Below, piece after piece: positions 26,661 to 34,754 of a stretch of DNA of 64,000 bases. The position numbers and the translations under genes were made by a program. Origin of the DNA: Methylophilus medardensis (GTDB lineage Bacteria > Pseudomonadota > Gammaproteobacteria > Burkholderiales > Methylophilaceae); assembly GCF_006363915.1 (NCBI RefSeq), contig NZ_CP040946.1; one strand, written 5' to 3'. Numbering within the stretch: position 1 is the stretch's first letter; every line of letters starts with the position of its first letter. The notes below the pieces were generated by a model. It was given only the letters and a program-made list of their open reading frames with translations. It was not told where the DNA came from and did not search any database.

Positions 26661-26760
26661 GCGCGATATTTTGTTGAGGCTGTCGTGTTTATGACACCTT
26701 TTCTGGCATAAGCGTGGGCGCTGTGCTATTTTAAAAAATCATTTTTTTGTGGGTAGCGTC

Positions 26761-27531
26761 ATGCTGAGTTTGGTATTTGATATTGAAACGATTCCTGATG
26801 TGGAGGGGGTGCGTCGCTTGCAAGACCTGCCAGCCAATCTGAGCGATGCTGACGTGGCAAATATTGCCTTTCACCAGCGTCGGCAGCAAAATGGCACGGA
26901 TTTTTTGCCGCACCATCTGCAACGCGTCTGCGCAATTTCATGTGCCTTACGCGAGGGCAACCAGTTTAGGGTATGGACATTGGGCGATGAGCAGTCCAGT
27001 GAGGCTGAAATCATCCAGCGGTTTTTTGACGGCATTGACAAATATACGCCGCAAATTGTGAGTTGGAACGGTAGCGGCTTTGATTTACCCGTGTTGCATT
27101 ATCGTGCCATGGTGCATGGGATTGCGGCCCCCCGTTACTGGGACTTGGGTGAGGATGACAAAGACTTTAAGTGGAATAACTACATTAGTCGTTACCACAT
27201 GCGCCATCTGGATTTGATGGATGTGTTGGCGATGTATAGTGGGCGAGCCAATGCGCCGCTTGATCAAATGGCCCAATTATGTGGCTTTCCAGGCAAATTA
27301 GGCATGGATGGCAGCAAAGTTTGGCAGGCGTATTTGGATGGGGAGATCAAAGCCATCCGTGATTACTGTGAAACGGATGTCGCTAATACGCACTTGGTTT
27401 ATTTGCGTTTTCTAAAAATGCGCGGCCATTTGAACGAAGCCAGCTACGCGGCTGAAATCCAGTTGGTGCGTGAGACCTTATCCGGTTACAGCGATGACCA
27501 CTGGCAACAGTTCATGGCCGCTTGGGTTTGA
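26761..27531 (+). CDS. 3'-5' exonuclease of the PolB-related DEDDy family
   Basis: A 256-residue protein of the family described as predicted 3'-5' exonucleases related to DNA polymerase B (COG3298 type). The DEDDy residues are visible: FDIETIP (Asp and Glu, residues about 6-8), SWNGSGFDLPVL (Asp) and YCETDVANTHLVYLRF (Tyr and Asp). It therefore probably degrades DNA or RNA from the 3' end using two metal ions. ATG 26761 (MLSLVFDIET) is preferred to a GTG 12 bp upstream, because family members start right before the first motif. No partner gene is adjacent. Confidence 0.88.
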   Translation: MLSLVFDIETIPDVEGVRRLQDLPANLSDADVANIAFHQRRQQNGTDFLPHHLQRVCAISCALREGNQFRVWTLGDEQSSEAEIIQRFFDGIDKYTPQIVSWNGSGFDLPVLHYRAMVHGIAAPRYWDLGEDDKDFKWNNYISRYHMRHLDLMDVLAMYSGRANAPLDQMAQLCGFPGKLGMDGSKVWQAYLDGEIKAIRDYCETDVANTHLVYLRFLKMRGHLNEASYAAEIQLVRETLSGYSDDHWQQFMAAWV

Positions 27532-27613
27532 GTTTGACGCTAGTAGGCATGCGCAAGCACATTTGGCTCAGGCCGCACCGGTTTGCAGCCATAGCCGCAT
27601 TAAGATAGCTGCA

Positions 27614-28108
27614 TTACGGTAACGCTGACGCATCGGCTGGCATTGCAGGAGGCGCGTCCTCCTCAATGGTGGGCTCTACGGTGTCTTCATCAATCTTGTT
27701 TCGCCAGTTAAGAATCACACGCTGATGTTTTTTTGCATCATGTACAAATCGATAGCGCTGTTCACTGCCAAGATAGCTGGCGATGACCAGATATTTCCCG
27801 CTGGCCAAGTTTAAAAGCACTCTTGGCGCCGCATGCGCTAGCGTAAATACAGGTTGCTGTTTGCTGTCGAGGATGCTTAGCTGAATGTCATCAATCACGC
27901 GGCCCGCTTTCCCTTCAGAAAACAAAAAATACAGATTGAATTGTTTTTTGAAGGATTCCATGGCTTCGACTTCTTCCGAGCCGATGCCGCCGGTGACGTA
28001 GGCGATGCCGTGGTCTTCTTGTTGAATCGCGACTTCGTCAGCCATGCAAAACGTTGAGATTAACAGGGTAAGCAACAGCGGGGCGGTAATGCGCCATTTT
28101 ATCAGCAT
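27614..28108 (-). CDS. Exported conserved protein of unknown function
   Basis: A protein of 164 residues with a clear signal peptide (APLLLTLLISTFCMADEV). The mature part has a conserved-looking opening, GIAYVTGGIGSEEVEAMESF, followed by a beta-rich region (YFLFSEGKAGRVIDDIQLSI, VLLNLASGKYLVIASYLGSE) that looks like a small beta-sandwich of the carboxypeptidase-regulatory type, and an acidic Pro-rich tail. It is probably periplasmic. AAGGAG lies 6 nt before the ATG at 28108; a second ATG at 28111 is only 3 nt from it. It is divergent from rlmD with a 67-bp gap. Confidence 0.8.
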   Translation of the reverse strand: MLIKWRITAPLLLTLLISTFCMADEVAIQQEDHGIAYVTGGIGSEEVEAMESFKKQFNLYFLFSEGKAGRVIDDIQLSILDSKQQPVFTLAHAAPRVLLNLASGKYLVIASYLGSEQRYRFVHDAKKHQRVILNWRNKIDEDTVEPTIEEDAPPAMPADASALP

Positions 28109-28175
28109 CATGAACTCCTTATTTTGATGAGCTTGCTGGATGATTGTAGGCCCAAATCAGGTAAAATAATAGGTT

Positions 28176-29549
28176 ATGAGAAACAACCGTCAACGATCTT
28201 CTAATCTGTCTTTTGCCGCGCGCGCGGCGCAGGCGCCCCGTATTGCTACGATTGAATCCCTTGACCAAGAAGGTCGTGGAGTCACCCATGTCGATGGCAA
28301 AGTCATTTTTGTTGAGGGGGCCCTGCCTTTCGAAGAGGTGAAGTTTGTCTCACACCATGTCAAGGCTACCTATGAGTTGGCGACCACGGTGGAGGTGATT
28401 AAACCATCCAGCCAGCGCGTGACGCCAGGGTGTGTTTATTTTGGCACCTGTGGTGGCTGTGCCATGCAACATCTGGAGTTTTCTGCGCAGGTGGCTGCCA
28501 AGCAGCGCATGCTTGAAGCCGATTTATGGCATATCGGTCGTGTTCGCCCGGAAAAAATGCTACCACCGATTCAAGGCACGCCTTGGCACTATCGGCACAA
28601 AGCCCGCTTGCGTGTCCGCTATGTGGAGAAAAAAGGCGGCGTATTGGTCGGCTTTAATGAAAAGGGCACCAGCTATGTGACCCACATGGATAGCTGCGAG
28701 GTGCTGACCCAGCCGGTCTCAGACCTGATTGTTCCCTTGAAAGCGCTGATCGGCCAATTGTCTATTAAGCAGTCTGTGCCACAAATTGAGTTGGCGGTGG
28801 GCGAAGATGCAACCGTGTTGGTGTTTCGTATTATGGAAGCGCTGACCGATGCCGATGTCGCACTTTTGCAAACGTTTGAATACACCTACGGCGCACAAGT
28901 TTGGACACAAACCAAAGGGCCGGATACGGTCAAGCCATTGTTCAGCCATGGCGATAAGCTGCATTACAGCTTGCCTGAATATAATTTGCAGTATCCATTC
29001 AGCCCCATTGAGTTTACACAGGTGAATCCGGCCATTAACCGGGTCATGATTCGACGTGCCATGCAGCTGTTACAACCACAGGCGGGTGAGCGTATTGCCG
29101 ACTTTTTTTGCGGCTTAGGTAACTTTACGTTGCCGATTGCGCGTAGTGGCGCCAGTGTCTATGGCGTTGAAGGCGCCCAAGCTCTGGTGAAACGAGCGGT
29201 GGAGAACGCCCAGCTCAATCAGGTGAGTCAGGTGGAGTTTGCTGAGTCAGATCTATTCGACATGACCACCGAATCCTTGCAAGCCTTGGGGGCTTTTGAC
29301 AAGTGGCTGGTGGATCCGCCGCGAGATGGGGCGATGGCGTTGATGAAAGCGTTACCGGATGCTGAGGATACTGTAGCCACCCATGCGCCGACGCGCATTG
29401 TTTATGTGTCGTGTAATCCTGCCACCTTGGCCCGGGATGCTGCGATTCTGACGCAATATAAAGGCTATCGTCTGACGGCGGCCGGGGTGATGAATATGTT
29501 CCCGCATACCGCGCACGTAGAGTCTATCGCGCTGTTTGAGAAAATCTAA
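28176..29549 (+). CDS. rlmD: 23S rRNA (uracil-C5)-methyltransferase RlmD
   Basis: RlmD (RumA) makes 5-methyluridine at position 1939 of 23S rRNA. The 457-residue protein has an N-terminal TRAM domain (ATIESLDQEGRGVTHVDGK), an iron-sulfur site (CVYFGTCGGCAMQHLEF with further Cys downstream), the SAM motif ADFFCGLGNFTLPIA, the catalytic loop VDPPRDGA, and the nucleophile Cys in YVSCNPATLARD. The C-terminus MFPHTAHVESIALFEK is typical. The last bases overlap an alternative start of the following solute-binding gene. Confidence 0.95.
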   Translation: MRNNRQRSSNLSFAARAAQAPRIATIESLDQEGRGVTHVDGKVIFVEGALPFEEVKFVSHHVKATYELATTVEVIKPSSQRVTPGCVYFGTCGGCAMQHLEFSAQVAAKQRMLEADLWHIGRVRPEKMLPPIQGTPWHYRHKARLRVRYVEKKGGVLVGFNEKGTSYVTHMDSCEVLTQPVSDLIVPLKALIGQLSIKQSVPQIELAVGEDATVLVFRIMEALTDADVALLQTFEYTYGAQVWTQTKGPDTVKPLFSHGDKLHYSLPEYNLQYPFSPIEFTQVNPAINRVMIRRAMQLLQPQAGERIADFFCGLGNFTLPIARSGASVYGVEGAQALVKRAVENAQLNQVSQVEFAESDLFDMTTESLQALGAFDKWLVDPPRDGAMALMKALPDAEDTVATHAPTRIVYVSCNPATLARDAAILTQYKGYRLTAAGVMNMFPHTAHVESIALFEKI

Positions 29550-29550
29550 C

Positions 29551-31008
29551 GTGTGGACGAAGACATGGCGCTGGCTACTGCCCGCGATCGCACTATCGCT
29601 GTTACTCGGCGCGTGCCAACCTGCAAACCAGCCCGCTCGGCTGGTATTTGCAGTGGCGCAGGCGCCCGTGAATCTCGACCCGCGTTATGCAACCGATGCC
29701 GCTTCTGAACGCATTAATCGGTTGATTTATCAGCGCCTGGTGGAGTTTGATAGTACCTCACAGGCCGTGCCAGGATTGGCGACTTGGCAAATGCTGGATG
29801 CGCAACATTACCGCTTCCAATTGGCGAGTGATACGGTTTTTCACGATGGCCAGCCGTTGAGCGCGATGGATGTGAAAGCTAGCTATGACAGCCTGCTGCA
29901 ATTGACAGACTCTCCACATACTGCCGAATTTAAACATATCCGGCAGATGACAGTCGTTGACAGCAAAACCATCGACTTTGAACTCAGCAGGCCAGACCCG
30001 CACTTTGCCGCGCGGTTAATATTAGGGATTTTGCCTGCACGGCTGATTGCGGTTGGGCATGACTTTGGCCATGCACCGGTGGGCAGTGGTCCGTTTAAGT
30101 TAGATCACTGGCAATCATCTTTACAGCTAGAACGGGTCAGAGATGGCCTCAAAGTGCGCTTCGAGGAGGTAAAAGACCCCAATGTGCGCGTGCTTAAACT
30201 CAAACGCGGTGAAGCTGACCTGATTCAGGGGGATTTACCGCCTGAGCTGGTGAAATACTTGCAAAAACAGCCCAACATTCAGGTAAAAACGGGTGTTGGT
30301 GCCAATTATTCCTATCTGGGTCTTAATGTGCAGGCGGATTTTTTGCGTGATGTGCGCGTGCGACAAGCCATTGCCTATGCCATTGATACACAGGCGATTA
30401 TCGATAAAGTCATGGTCAACCACAGTCGGCAGGCCACCGCAATATTTCCGCCAGAGCACTATGCGGGCAATGCGCGCTTGCAGCCTTACGCTTACCAACC
30501 GGCACTGGCCAAACAGTTATTACAGTCAGCAGGGGTGCAGTTGCCGCTCACGCTCACTTATAAAACCAGCACCGATCCGCAGCGTGTGCGGCTGGCGACC
30601 ATCTTGCAAGCCCAAATGCAGGCTGCGGGCATCGATCTGCAAATCAAGAGCTTGGATTGGGGCACTTTTTTTGCAGACGTGCAAAAAGGAAACTTTCAAC
30701 TCTATGGCCTGACTTGGGTGGGCATTAAAACCCCCGAAATTTACAGCAAGGTATTTTCATCTGGCAATGTGCCGCCGCAAGGGTTTAATCGGGGCCGTTA
30801 CGACGACAAGCTGCTAGACCAGTTGTTGGAAAAGCAAGATTGGCCGGCCGCGACCAGCCGTCTGCATGCACAATTGCCGGTGATTCCACTGTGGTATGAG
30901 GGGCAGTTTGTCGCTTATCGGCACACGATAGAAGCCTACCAGCCCAGCTCTGATGGCAATCTCGATGGCTTAGCCCAAGTGGTATTTAAGCCCATCGAGG
31001 ATCATTAA
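29551..31008 (+). CDS. ABC transporter peptide/nickel-type solute-binding lipoprotein
   Basis: A lipoprotein of about 485 residues of the DppA/OppA family (SBP family 5) that delivers a ligand, probably oligopeptide, to an ABC permease. The signal peptide ends in the lipobox LLGAC. Family motifs are visible: NLDPRYATDAASERINRLIY, FHDGQPLSAMDVKASYDSLL, GSGPFKLDHWQ, and VRVRQAIAYAIDTQAIIDKV. The start is GTG 29551; a TTG at 29536 would overlap rlmD. The matching permeases lie 1.3 kb downstream, after a minus-strand gene and an L,D-transpeptidase gene. No ATP-binding subunit is in the window. The ligand is unknown; a cell-wall peptide is suggested by the neighbouring nagZ and transpeptidase. Confidence 0.88.
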   Translation: MWTKTWRWLLPAIALSLLLGACQPANQPARLVFAVAQAPVNLDPRYATDAASERINRLIYQRLVEFDSTSQAVPGLATWQMLDAQHYRFQLASDTVFHDGQPLSAMDVKASYDSLLQLTDSPHTAEFKHIRQMTVVDSKTIDFELSRPDPHFAARLILGILPARLIAVGHDFGHAPVGSGPFKLDHWQSSLQLERVRDGLKVRFEEVKDPNVRVLKLKRGEADLIQGDLPPELVKYLQKQPNIQVKTGVGANYSYLGLNVQADFLRDVRVRQAIAYAIDTQAIIDKVMVNHSRQATAIFPPEHYAGNARLQPYAYQPALAKQLLQSAGVQLPLTLTYKTSTDPQRVRLATILQAQMQAAGIDLQIKSLDWGTFFADVQKGNFQLYGLTWVGIKTPEIYSKVFSSGNVPPQGFNRGRYDDKLLDQLLEKQDWPAATSRLHAQLPVIPLWYEGQFVAYRHTIEAYQPSSDGNLDGLAQVVFKPIEDH

Positions 31009-31014
31009 TACTTA

Positions 31015-31707
31015 TCATACAGGCGTCACCCCAAACCAATGGCCAATCAGTGCGGTGGCTGCCATCGCCAATGCGCCCCATAGCACGACCCGACTGACAC
31101 TCTTCCATCGACTTGCACCGCCGGTGTCGGCGGCAACGATGCCGAGTAAAGCTAAAAATGGCAGCGTACTGACGGTGAACCAGCTTTGCGCTTGCGCGTG
31201 GGGCGCTAACCAAGCTGTGATGAGGGGTAACGCGGCGCCGCTACTGAAGGCAAACGCCGAGGCCAATGCAGCTTGCAATGGCTGAGCTTGATTCATGTCA
31301 TGCAATCCTAATTCGTCGCGGGCATGGGCTGCCAGCGAGTCATGCTCAGACAATGCTTGCGCCACTTGTGCCGCCAGCGCGGGCGATAATCCGCGCTGGG
31401 TATAAATGGCCGTGAGTTCTCGTAATTCGCTGTCCGGATTGGTCTGTAGCTCTTCGGCCTCACGCGCTAAATCCGCCTGCTCGATATCAGTTTGCGAGCT
31501 CACAGACACATATTCACCTGCCGCCATCGAGAGGGCTCCCGCCACCAGTCCTGCAATGCCGGTCATGAGGAGTGCCTGATGATTAGCGCCTGCCGCCGCC
31601 ACCCCCATTAACAGGCTCGCGGTCGAGATAATGCCATCATTGGCGCCCAATACCGCCGCCCGTAACCAGCCGCTGCGATGTAATAAATGTCTTTCGTGGT
31701 GTGCCAT
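31015..31707 (-). CDS. VIT1/CCC1-family iron/manganese transporter
   Basis: A 230-residue membrane protein of the VIT/CCC1 family, which moves Fe(II) or Mn(II). It has the family opening HRSGWLRAAVLGANDGIIST, a GAGALS-type helix (AGLVAGALSMAAGEYVSVSS), a cytoplasmic acidic region (about residues 75-135) and three further TM helices. Substrate choice cannot be read from the sequence. It is on the minus strand inside an otherwise plus-strand transport region, converging with the solute-binding gene with only 6 bp between stops. Confidence 0.92.
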   Translation of the reverse strand: MAHHERHLLHRSGWLRAAVLGANDGIISTASLLMGVAAAGANHQALLMTGIAGLVAGALSMAAGEYVSVSSQTDIEQADLAREAEELQTNPDSELRELTAIYTQRGLSPALAAQVAQALSEHDSLAAHARDELGLHDMNQAQPLQAALASAFAFSSGAALPLITAWLAPHAQAQSWFTVSTLPFLALLGIVAADTGGASRWKSVSRVVLWGALAMAATALIGHWFGVTPV

Positions 31708-31839
31708 ATCGGGTTCCGATGCATGTTGTAGGTCAAATCATCACCTGACCAAAGTTAATTTTAATCGAATTCATCTGAAGTGCGTGTGCGCTGCATCAAA
31801 ACGCGGCCTATCTACGCCAAATCGCTTAGAATATTGTCT

Positions 31840-32328
31840 ATGCATATTGAGATATTTATTCCTGCGCAAACACTGACTTTGTTTGATGACAATGGTGGGC
31901 AAGTTGCGCGTTATTCGGTGTCTACCGCAGCTAATGGCACCGGCTGCATCAAAAATAGCGGCTGCACGCCGCTGGGACGGCATATCATCCGCGCGAAAAT
32001 AGGCGCAGACGCGGCAGATAACACGGTGTTTGTTGGGCGGCGTCCGACCGGAGAAATCTTTACACCGGCACTCAAGCAAGCGTTTCCAGACCGCGACTGG
32101 ATACTAACCCGTATTTTATGGTTAAGCGGGATAGAACCCGGTAAAAATCGTCTGGGCAATGTCGATACGATGCAGCGTTATATTTACATTCATGGCACGC
32201 CGGATGCCACCGAGATGGGGGTGCCGGGGTCTCATGGCTGTGTACGCATGCGCAATGCGGATTTGGTCGCGCTGTTCGAACAGGTCCCTGTGGGCACTAC
32301 TGTGAATATCTGCGAGGCAGAAGATTAA
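31840..32328 (+). CDS. L,D-transpeptidase catalytic domain protein (YkuD)
   Basis: A protein of 162 residues consisting of a YkuD domain. The active site reads GVPGSHGCVRMRNADL with the Ser-His-Gly-Cys-x-Arg motif, and a preceding IYIHGTPDATEMG supplies the conserved His. L,D-transpeptidases make 3-3 crosslinks or attach proteins in peptidoglycan in the periplasm. No signal peptide is visible, whether one starts at ATG 31840 (MHIEIFIPAQ) or at the farther in-frame codon; the longer form adds only basic residues. The family includes signal-less members of unclear role. The stop codon lies close to the permease gene that follows. Confidence 0.88.
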   Translation: MHIEIFIPAQTLTLFDDNGGQVARYSVSTAANGTGCIKNSGCTPLGRHIIRAKIGADAADNTVFVGRRPTGEIFTPALKQAFPDRDWILTRILWLSGIEPGKNRLGNVDTMQRYIYIHGTPDATEMGVPGSHGCVRMRNADLVALFEQVPVGTTVNICEAED

Positions 32329-32344
32329 GCGCATCGCGACATTA

Positions 32345-33232
32345 TTGCCGGTCATTTTCGGTGTGGTCTGTCTGACCTTTATCCTGCTGCATCTGATTCC
32401 TGGTGATCCGGTCGATGTCATGCTTGGCGAGTCCGCCAGCGGTGCCGATCGTGTGGCCCTTCGGGCGCAACTGGGGTTAGATCAGTCGTTGCCAGTGCAA
32501 TTTGCACAATACGTGCTGCATCTGTTGCAGGGAGATTTTGGCACTTCTATCCATACGCAAACCGCCATTTCGCAACTGTTATGGCAAGCCTATCCTGCCA
32601 CCTTGTTATTGGCACTGGTGGCGCTCGCTATTGGGTTGATGATCGGCATTCCGCTCGGCATCTGGTCTGCACTCAAAGCCGGGCATTGGCAAGATGTGAT
32701 GATCACCATGTTGAGCATCCGGCTGGCCGCCATGCCAGCATTCTGGCTTGGCCCGGTACTGATGCTGGTGTTTGCCGTCTGGCTGGGTTGGTTGCCGGTC
32801 AGTGGCATGGCAGGCCCCACGAGCATTTTGTTGCCTGCTCTAACACTGGGCTTAGGGTTAAGTGCCATCCTCACCCGCATGACGCGTACCAGTTTGCTCG
32901 AAGTGTTGAATGAAGACTTTATTCGCACTGCGCGTGCCAAAGGCCTCACCGAGCGCCAAGTATTACTGCAGCATGCATTGCGGGCGGCTTTACTCCCTCT
33001 GGTGACCATCGTCGGCTTACAAATGGGCAGCTTGTTGGCTGGCGCCGTCATCACTGAAACCATCTTCAGTTGGAACGGCATTGGTCGCCTGTTAGTCGAA
33101 AGTATTGAAAAGCGTGATTACCCGGTGACGCAGGGGTGTGTCTTGGTCGTAGCAATGAGTTATGTATTGATTAATCAAGCAACCGATCTGGTATATCGCT
33201 GGTTGGATCCGCGGACGCGAGGCCATCAATGA
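32345..33232 (+). CDS. ABC transporter permease, DppB/OppB type
   Basis: The first of two inner-membrane permeases for a peptide-type ABC transporter. From TTG 32345 it has 295 residues with six TM helices and the family motif HLIPGDPVDVMLGE followed by LGLDQSLPVQFAQYV. The EAA loop (DFIRTARAKGLTERQVLLQH) that contacts the ATPase is complete. The start is uncertain: family members usually have 8-10 residues before LLPVIFGV. Here they could come from an ATT at 32324, 6 nt after GAGG and overlapping the previous stop. No ATG or GTG is available in this part. The gene overlaps the second permease by ATGA. Confidence 0.88.
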   Translation: MPVIFGVVCLTFILLHLIPGDPVDVMLGESASGADRVALRAQLGLDQSLPVQFAQYVLHLLQGDFGTSIHTQTAISQLLWQAYPATLLLALVALAIGLMIGIPLGIWSALKAGHWQDVMITMLSIRLAAMPAFWLGPVLMLVFAVWLGWLPVSGMAGPTSILLPALTLGLGLSAILTRMTRTSLLEVLNEDFIRTARAKGLTERQVLLQHALRAALLPLVTIVGLQMGSLLAGAVITETIFSWNGIGRLLVESIEKRDYPVTQGCVLVVAMSYVLINQATDLVYRWLDPRTRGHQ

Positions 33233-34026
33233 AAGCCTTCTCATTGCTGACCTTGGCTTTTTGGCTGCTACTGGTCCTGCTCGGCCATTTGTTGCAGTTA
33301 CAGCCTAACCAAATTGACCTGAATGCCATTCTACAATGGCCCAGTGCGCAACATTGGTTAGGCACAGATGACTTGGGTCGCGATATTTTGGCACGGGTGA
33401 TTCGCGGGGTAGAAGTCTCGTTGATGGTCACGTTGCTGGTGACGGCGTTCACCATGGCAATCGGCCTCAGCATTGGCCTGATCGCGGGATATAAAGGCGG
33501 CAGGCTGGATACCGCGCTGATGCAGATCACCAATATTTTTTTGGCATTTCCCGGCATCTTGTTGGCGATTGCCTTTGCTGCTGTGTTGGGCGCTGGCCTC
33601 AGTAATCTGATTTTGGCGCTATGTTTAACCGGCTGGGTCACCTATGCCAGACTCGCACGGGGCCAGTCATTGGCCTTACGCCAGCGCTTACATGTGTTGG
33701 CGGCAGAATCCTTAGGCGCCAGTGGTTGGCGCGTCATGCGTTTGCATATTTTTCCGATGCTGATTTCGATTGTGCTGGTAGAGGCGGCATACAGCATGGC
33801 CAGTGTGATGATTGCCGAGGCATCGCTGTCTTTTTTGGGCTTAGGTATTCAAGCGCCTGAGGCCTCTTGGGGCGCCATGTTGCGCGATGCGGTGCGATTT
33901 ATGCTGGTGGCGCCGCATTATGTGTTGATTGTTGGCGGCTGCATGATGAGTCTGATTTTGGCGATTAACCTCGGCGGCGACGTGCTGCGAGATCGGCTAG
34001 ATGTGCGCAGTGAGGGGCGTCTATGA
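33229..34026 (+). CDS. ABC transporter permease, DppC/OppC type
   Basis: The second permease, 265 residues and shorter than typical DppC because the N-terminal cytoplasmic extension is small. It shows the motifs HWLGTDDLGRDILARVIRGV and ASLSFLGLGIQAPEASWGAM, plus the EAA loop near LAAESLGASGWRVMRLHIFP. It is coupled by ATGA overlaps to the upstream permease and to the downstream yhhQ gene. ATPase subunits (DppD/F type) are not encoded within the window. Confidence 0.92.
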   Translation: MKAFSLLTLAFWLLLVLLGHLLQLQPNQIDLNAILQWPSAQHWLGTDDLGRDILARVIRGVEVSLMVTLLVTAFTMAIGLSIGLIAGYKGGRLDTALMQITNIFLAFPGILLAIAFAAVLGAGLSNLILALCLTGWVTYARLARGQSLALRQRLHVLAAESLGASGWRVMRLHIFPMLISIVLVEAAYSMASVMIAEASLSFLGLGIQAPEASWGAMLRDAVRFMLVAPHYVLIVGGCMMSLILAINLGGDVLRDRLDVRSEGRL

Positions 34027-34715
34027 AAAAACAATTTCGTTATTATGACTTGATCATGGCGGCATTTGCGGTGGTGCTGGTTTGCTCCAATCTCATCGGC
34101 CCGGGAAAAATCACTGAAATTCATCTACCGTTGCTAGGCGCGTTAACGTTTGGTGCCGGCATCATGTTTTTTCCAATCAGCTTTATTTTTGGCGATATTT
34201 TGACTGAAGTTTATGGGTACGCCGCCTCTCGCCGCGTGATCTGGGTTGGCTTTGCTTGTCTGGCATTTGCCAGCCTGATGGCCTGGGTCATTGTCGCGTT
34301 GCCGCCGGCGCCTGCCTGGCATGATCAAGCTGCTTATCAATCTGTATTCGGCTCCACGGCGCGTATTGCGATGGCGTCTCTGGTCTCGTTTGTGGCCGGT
34401 GAGTTTGTGAATTCATTTGTGCTGGCAAAAATGAAAGTCCTCACCCAGGGGCGCTGGTTATGGAGCCGTACCATTGGCTCGACCATTTTTGGCGAAGCGG
34501 TGGATACGGTGCTTTTTTTCCCACTCGCATTTTACGGCGCCGGCCAGTTTCCAGATGCGATGATGCCGCAGATTGTGCTGGCGCAATTCACCGCTAAAGT
34601 ATTGGTAGAAGTGGCATTCACCCCGGTGACGTACAAATTGGTCTCATTTCTCAAACGCGCAGAGAATGTAGACTATTACGACACATATACCGACTTTAGC
34701 CCATTTAAGCTTTAA
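34023..34715 (+). CDS. yhhQ: Queuosine-precursor transporter, YhhQ family
   Basis: A 230-residue membrane protein of the COG1738/DUF165 family, which imports queuine or preQ precursors for tRNA modification. It has about six TM helices and the conserved opening (FAVVLVCSNLIGPGKITEI), the loop FPISFIFGDILTEVYGYAAS and the segment SRTIGSTIFGEAVDTVLFF. The first bases overlap the permease gene (ATGA), so it may be expressed from the transport operon. Substrate preference is not readable from the sequence. Confidence 0.9.
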   Translation: MKKQFRYYDLIMAAFAVVLVCSNLIGPGKITEIHLPLLGALTFGAGIMFFPISFIFGDILTEVYGYAASRRVIWVGFACLAFASLMAWVIVALPPAPAWHDQAAYQSVFGSTARIAMASLVSFVAGEFVNSFVLAKMKVLTQGRWLWSRTIGSTIFGEAVDTVLFFPLAFYGAGQFPDAMMPQIVLAQFTAKVLVEVAFTPVTYKLVSFLKRAENVDYYDTYTDFSPFKL

Positions 34716-34754
34716 ACTGTCCGCATTCCATCATTTCTTATAATCGGAACCCCA

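Noticed and set aside
26701..26730. CTGGCATAAGCGTGGGC before the exonuclease gene as sigma-54
   Set aside because: The GC is one base off the N10 spacing and there is no TTGC element.
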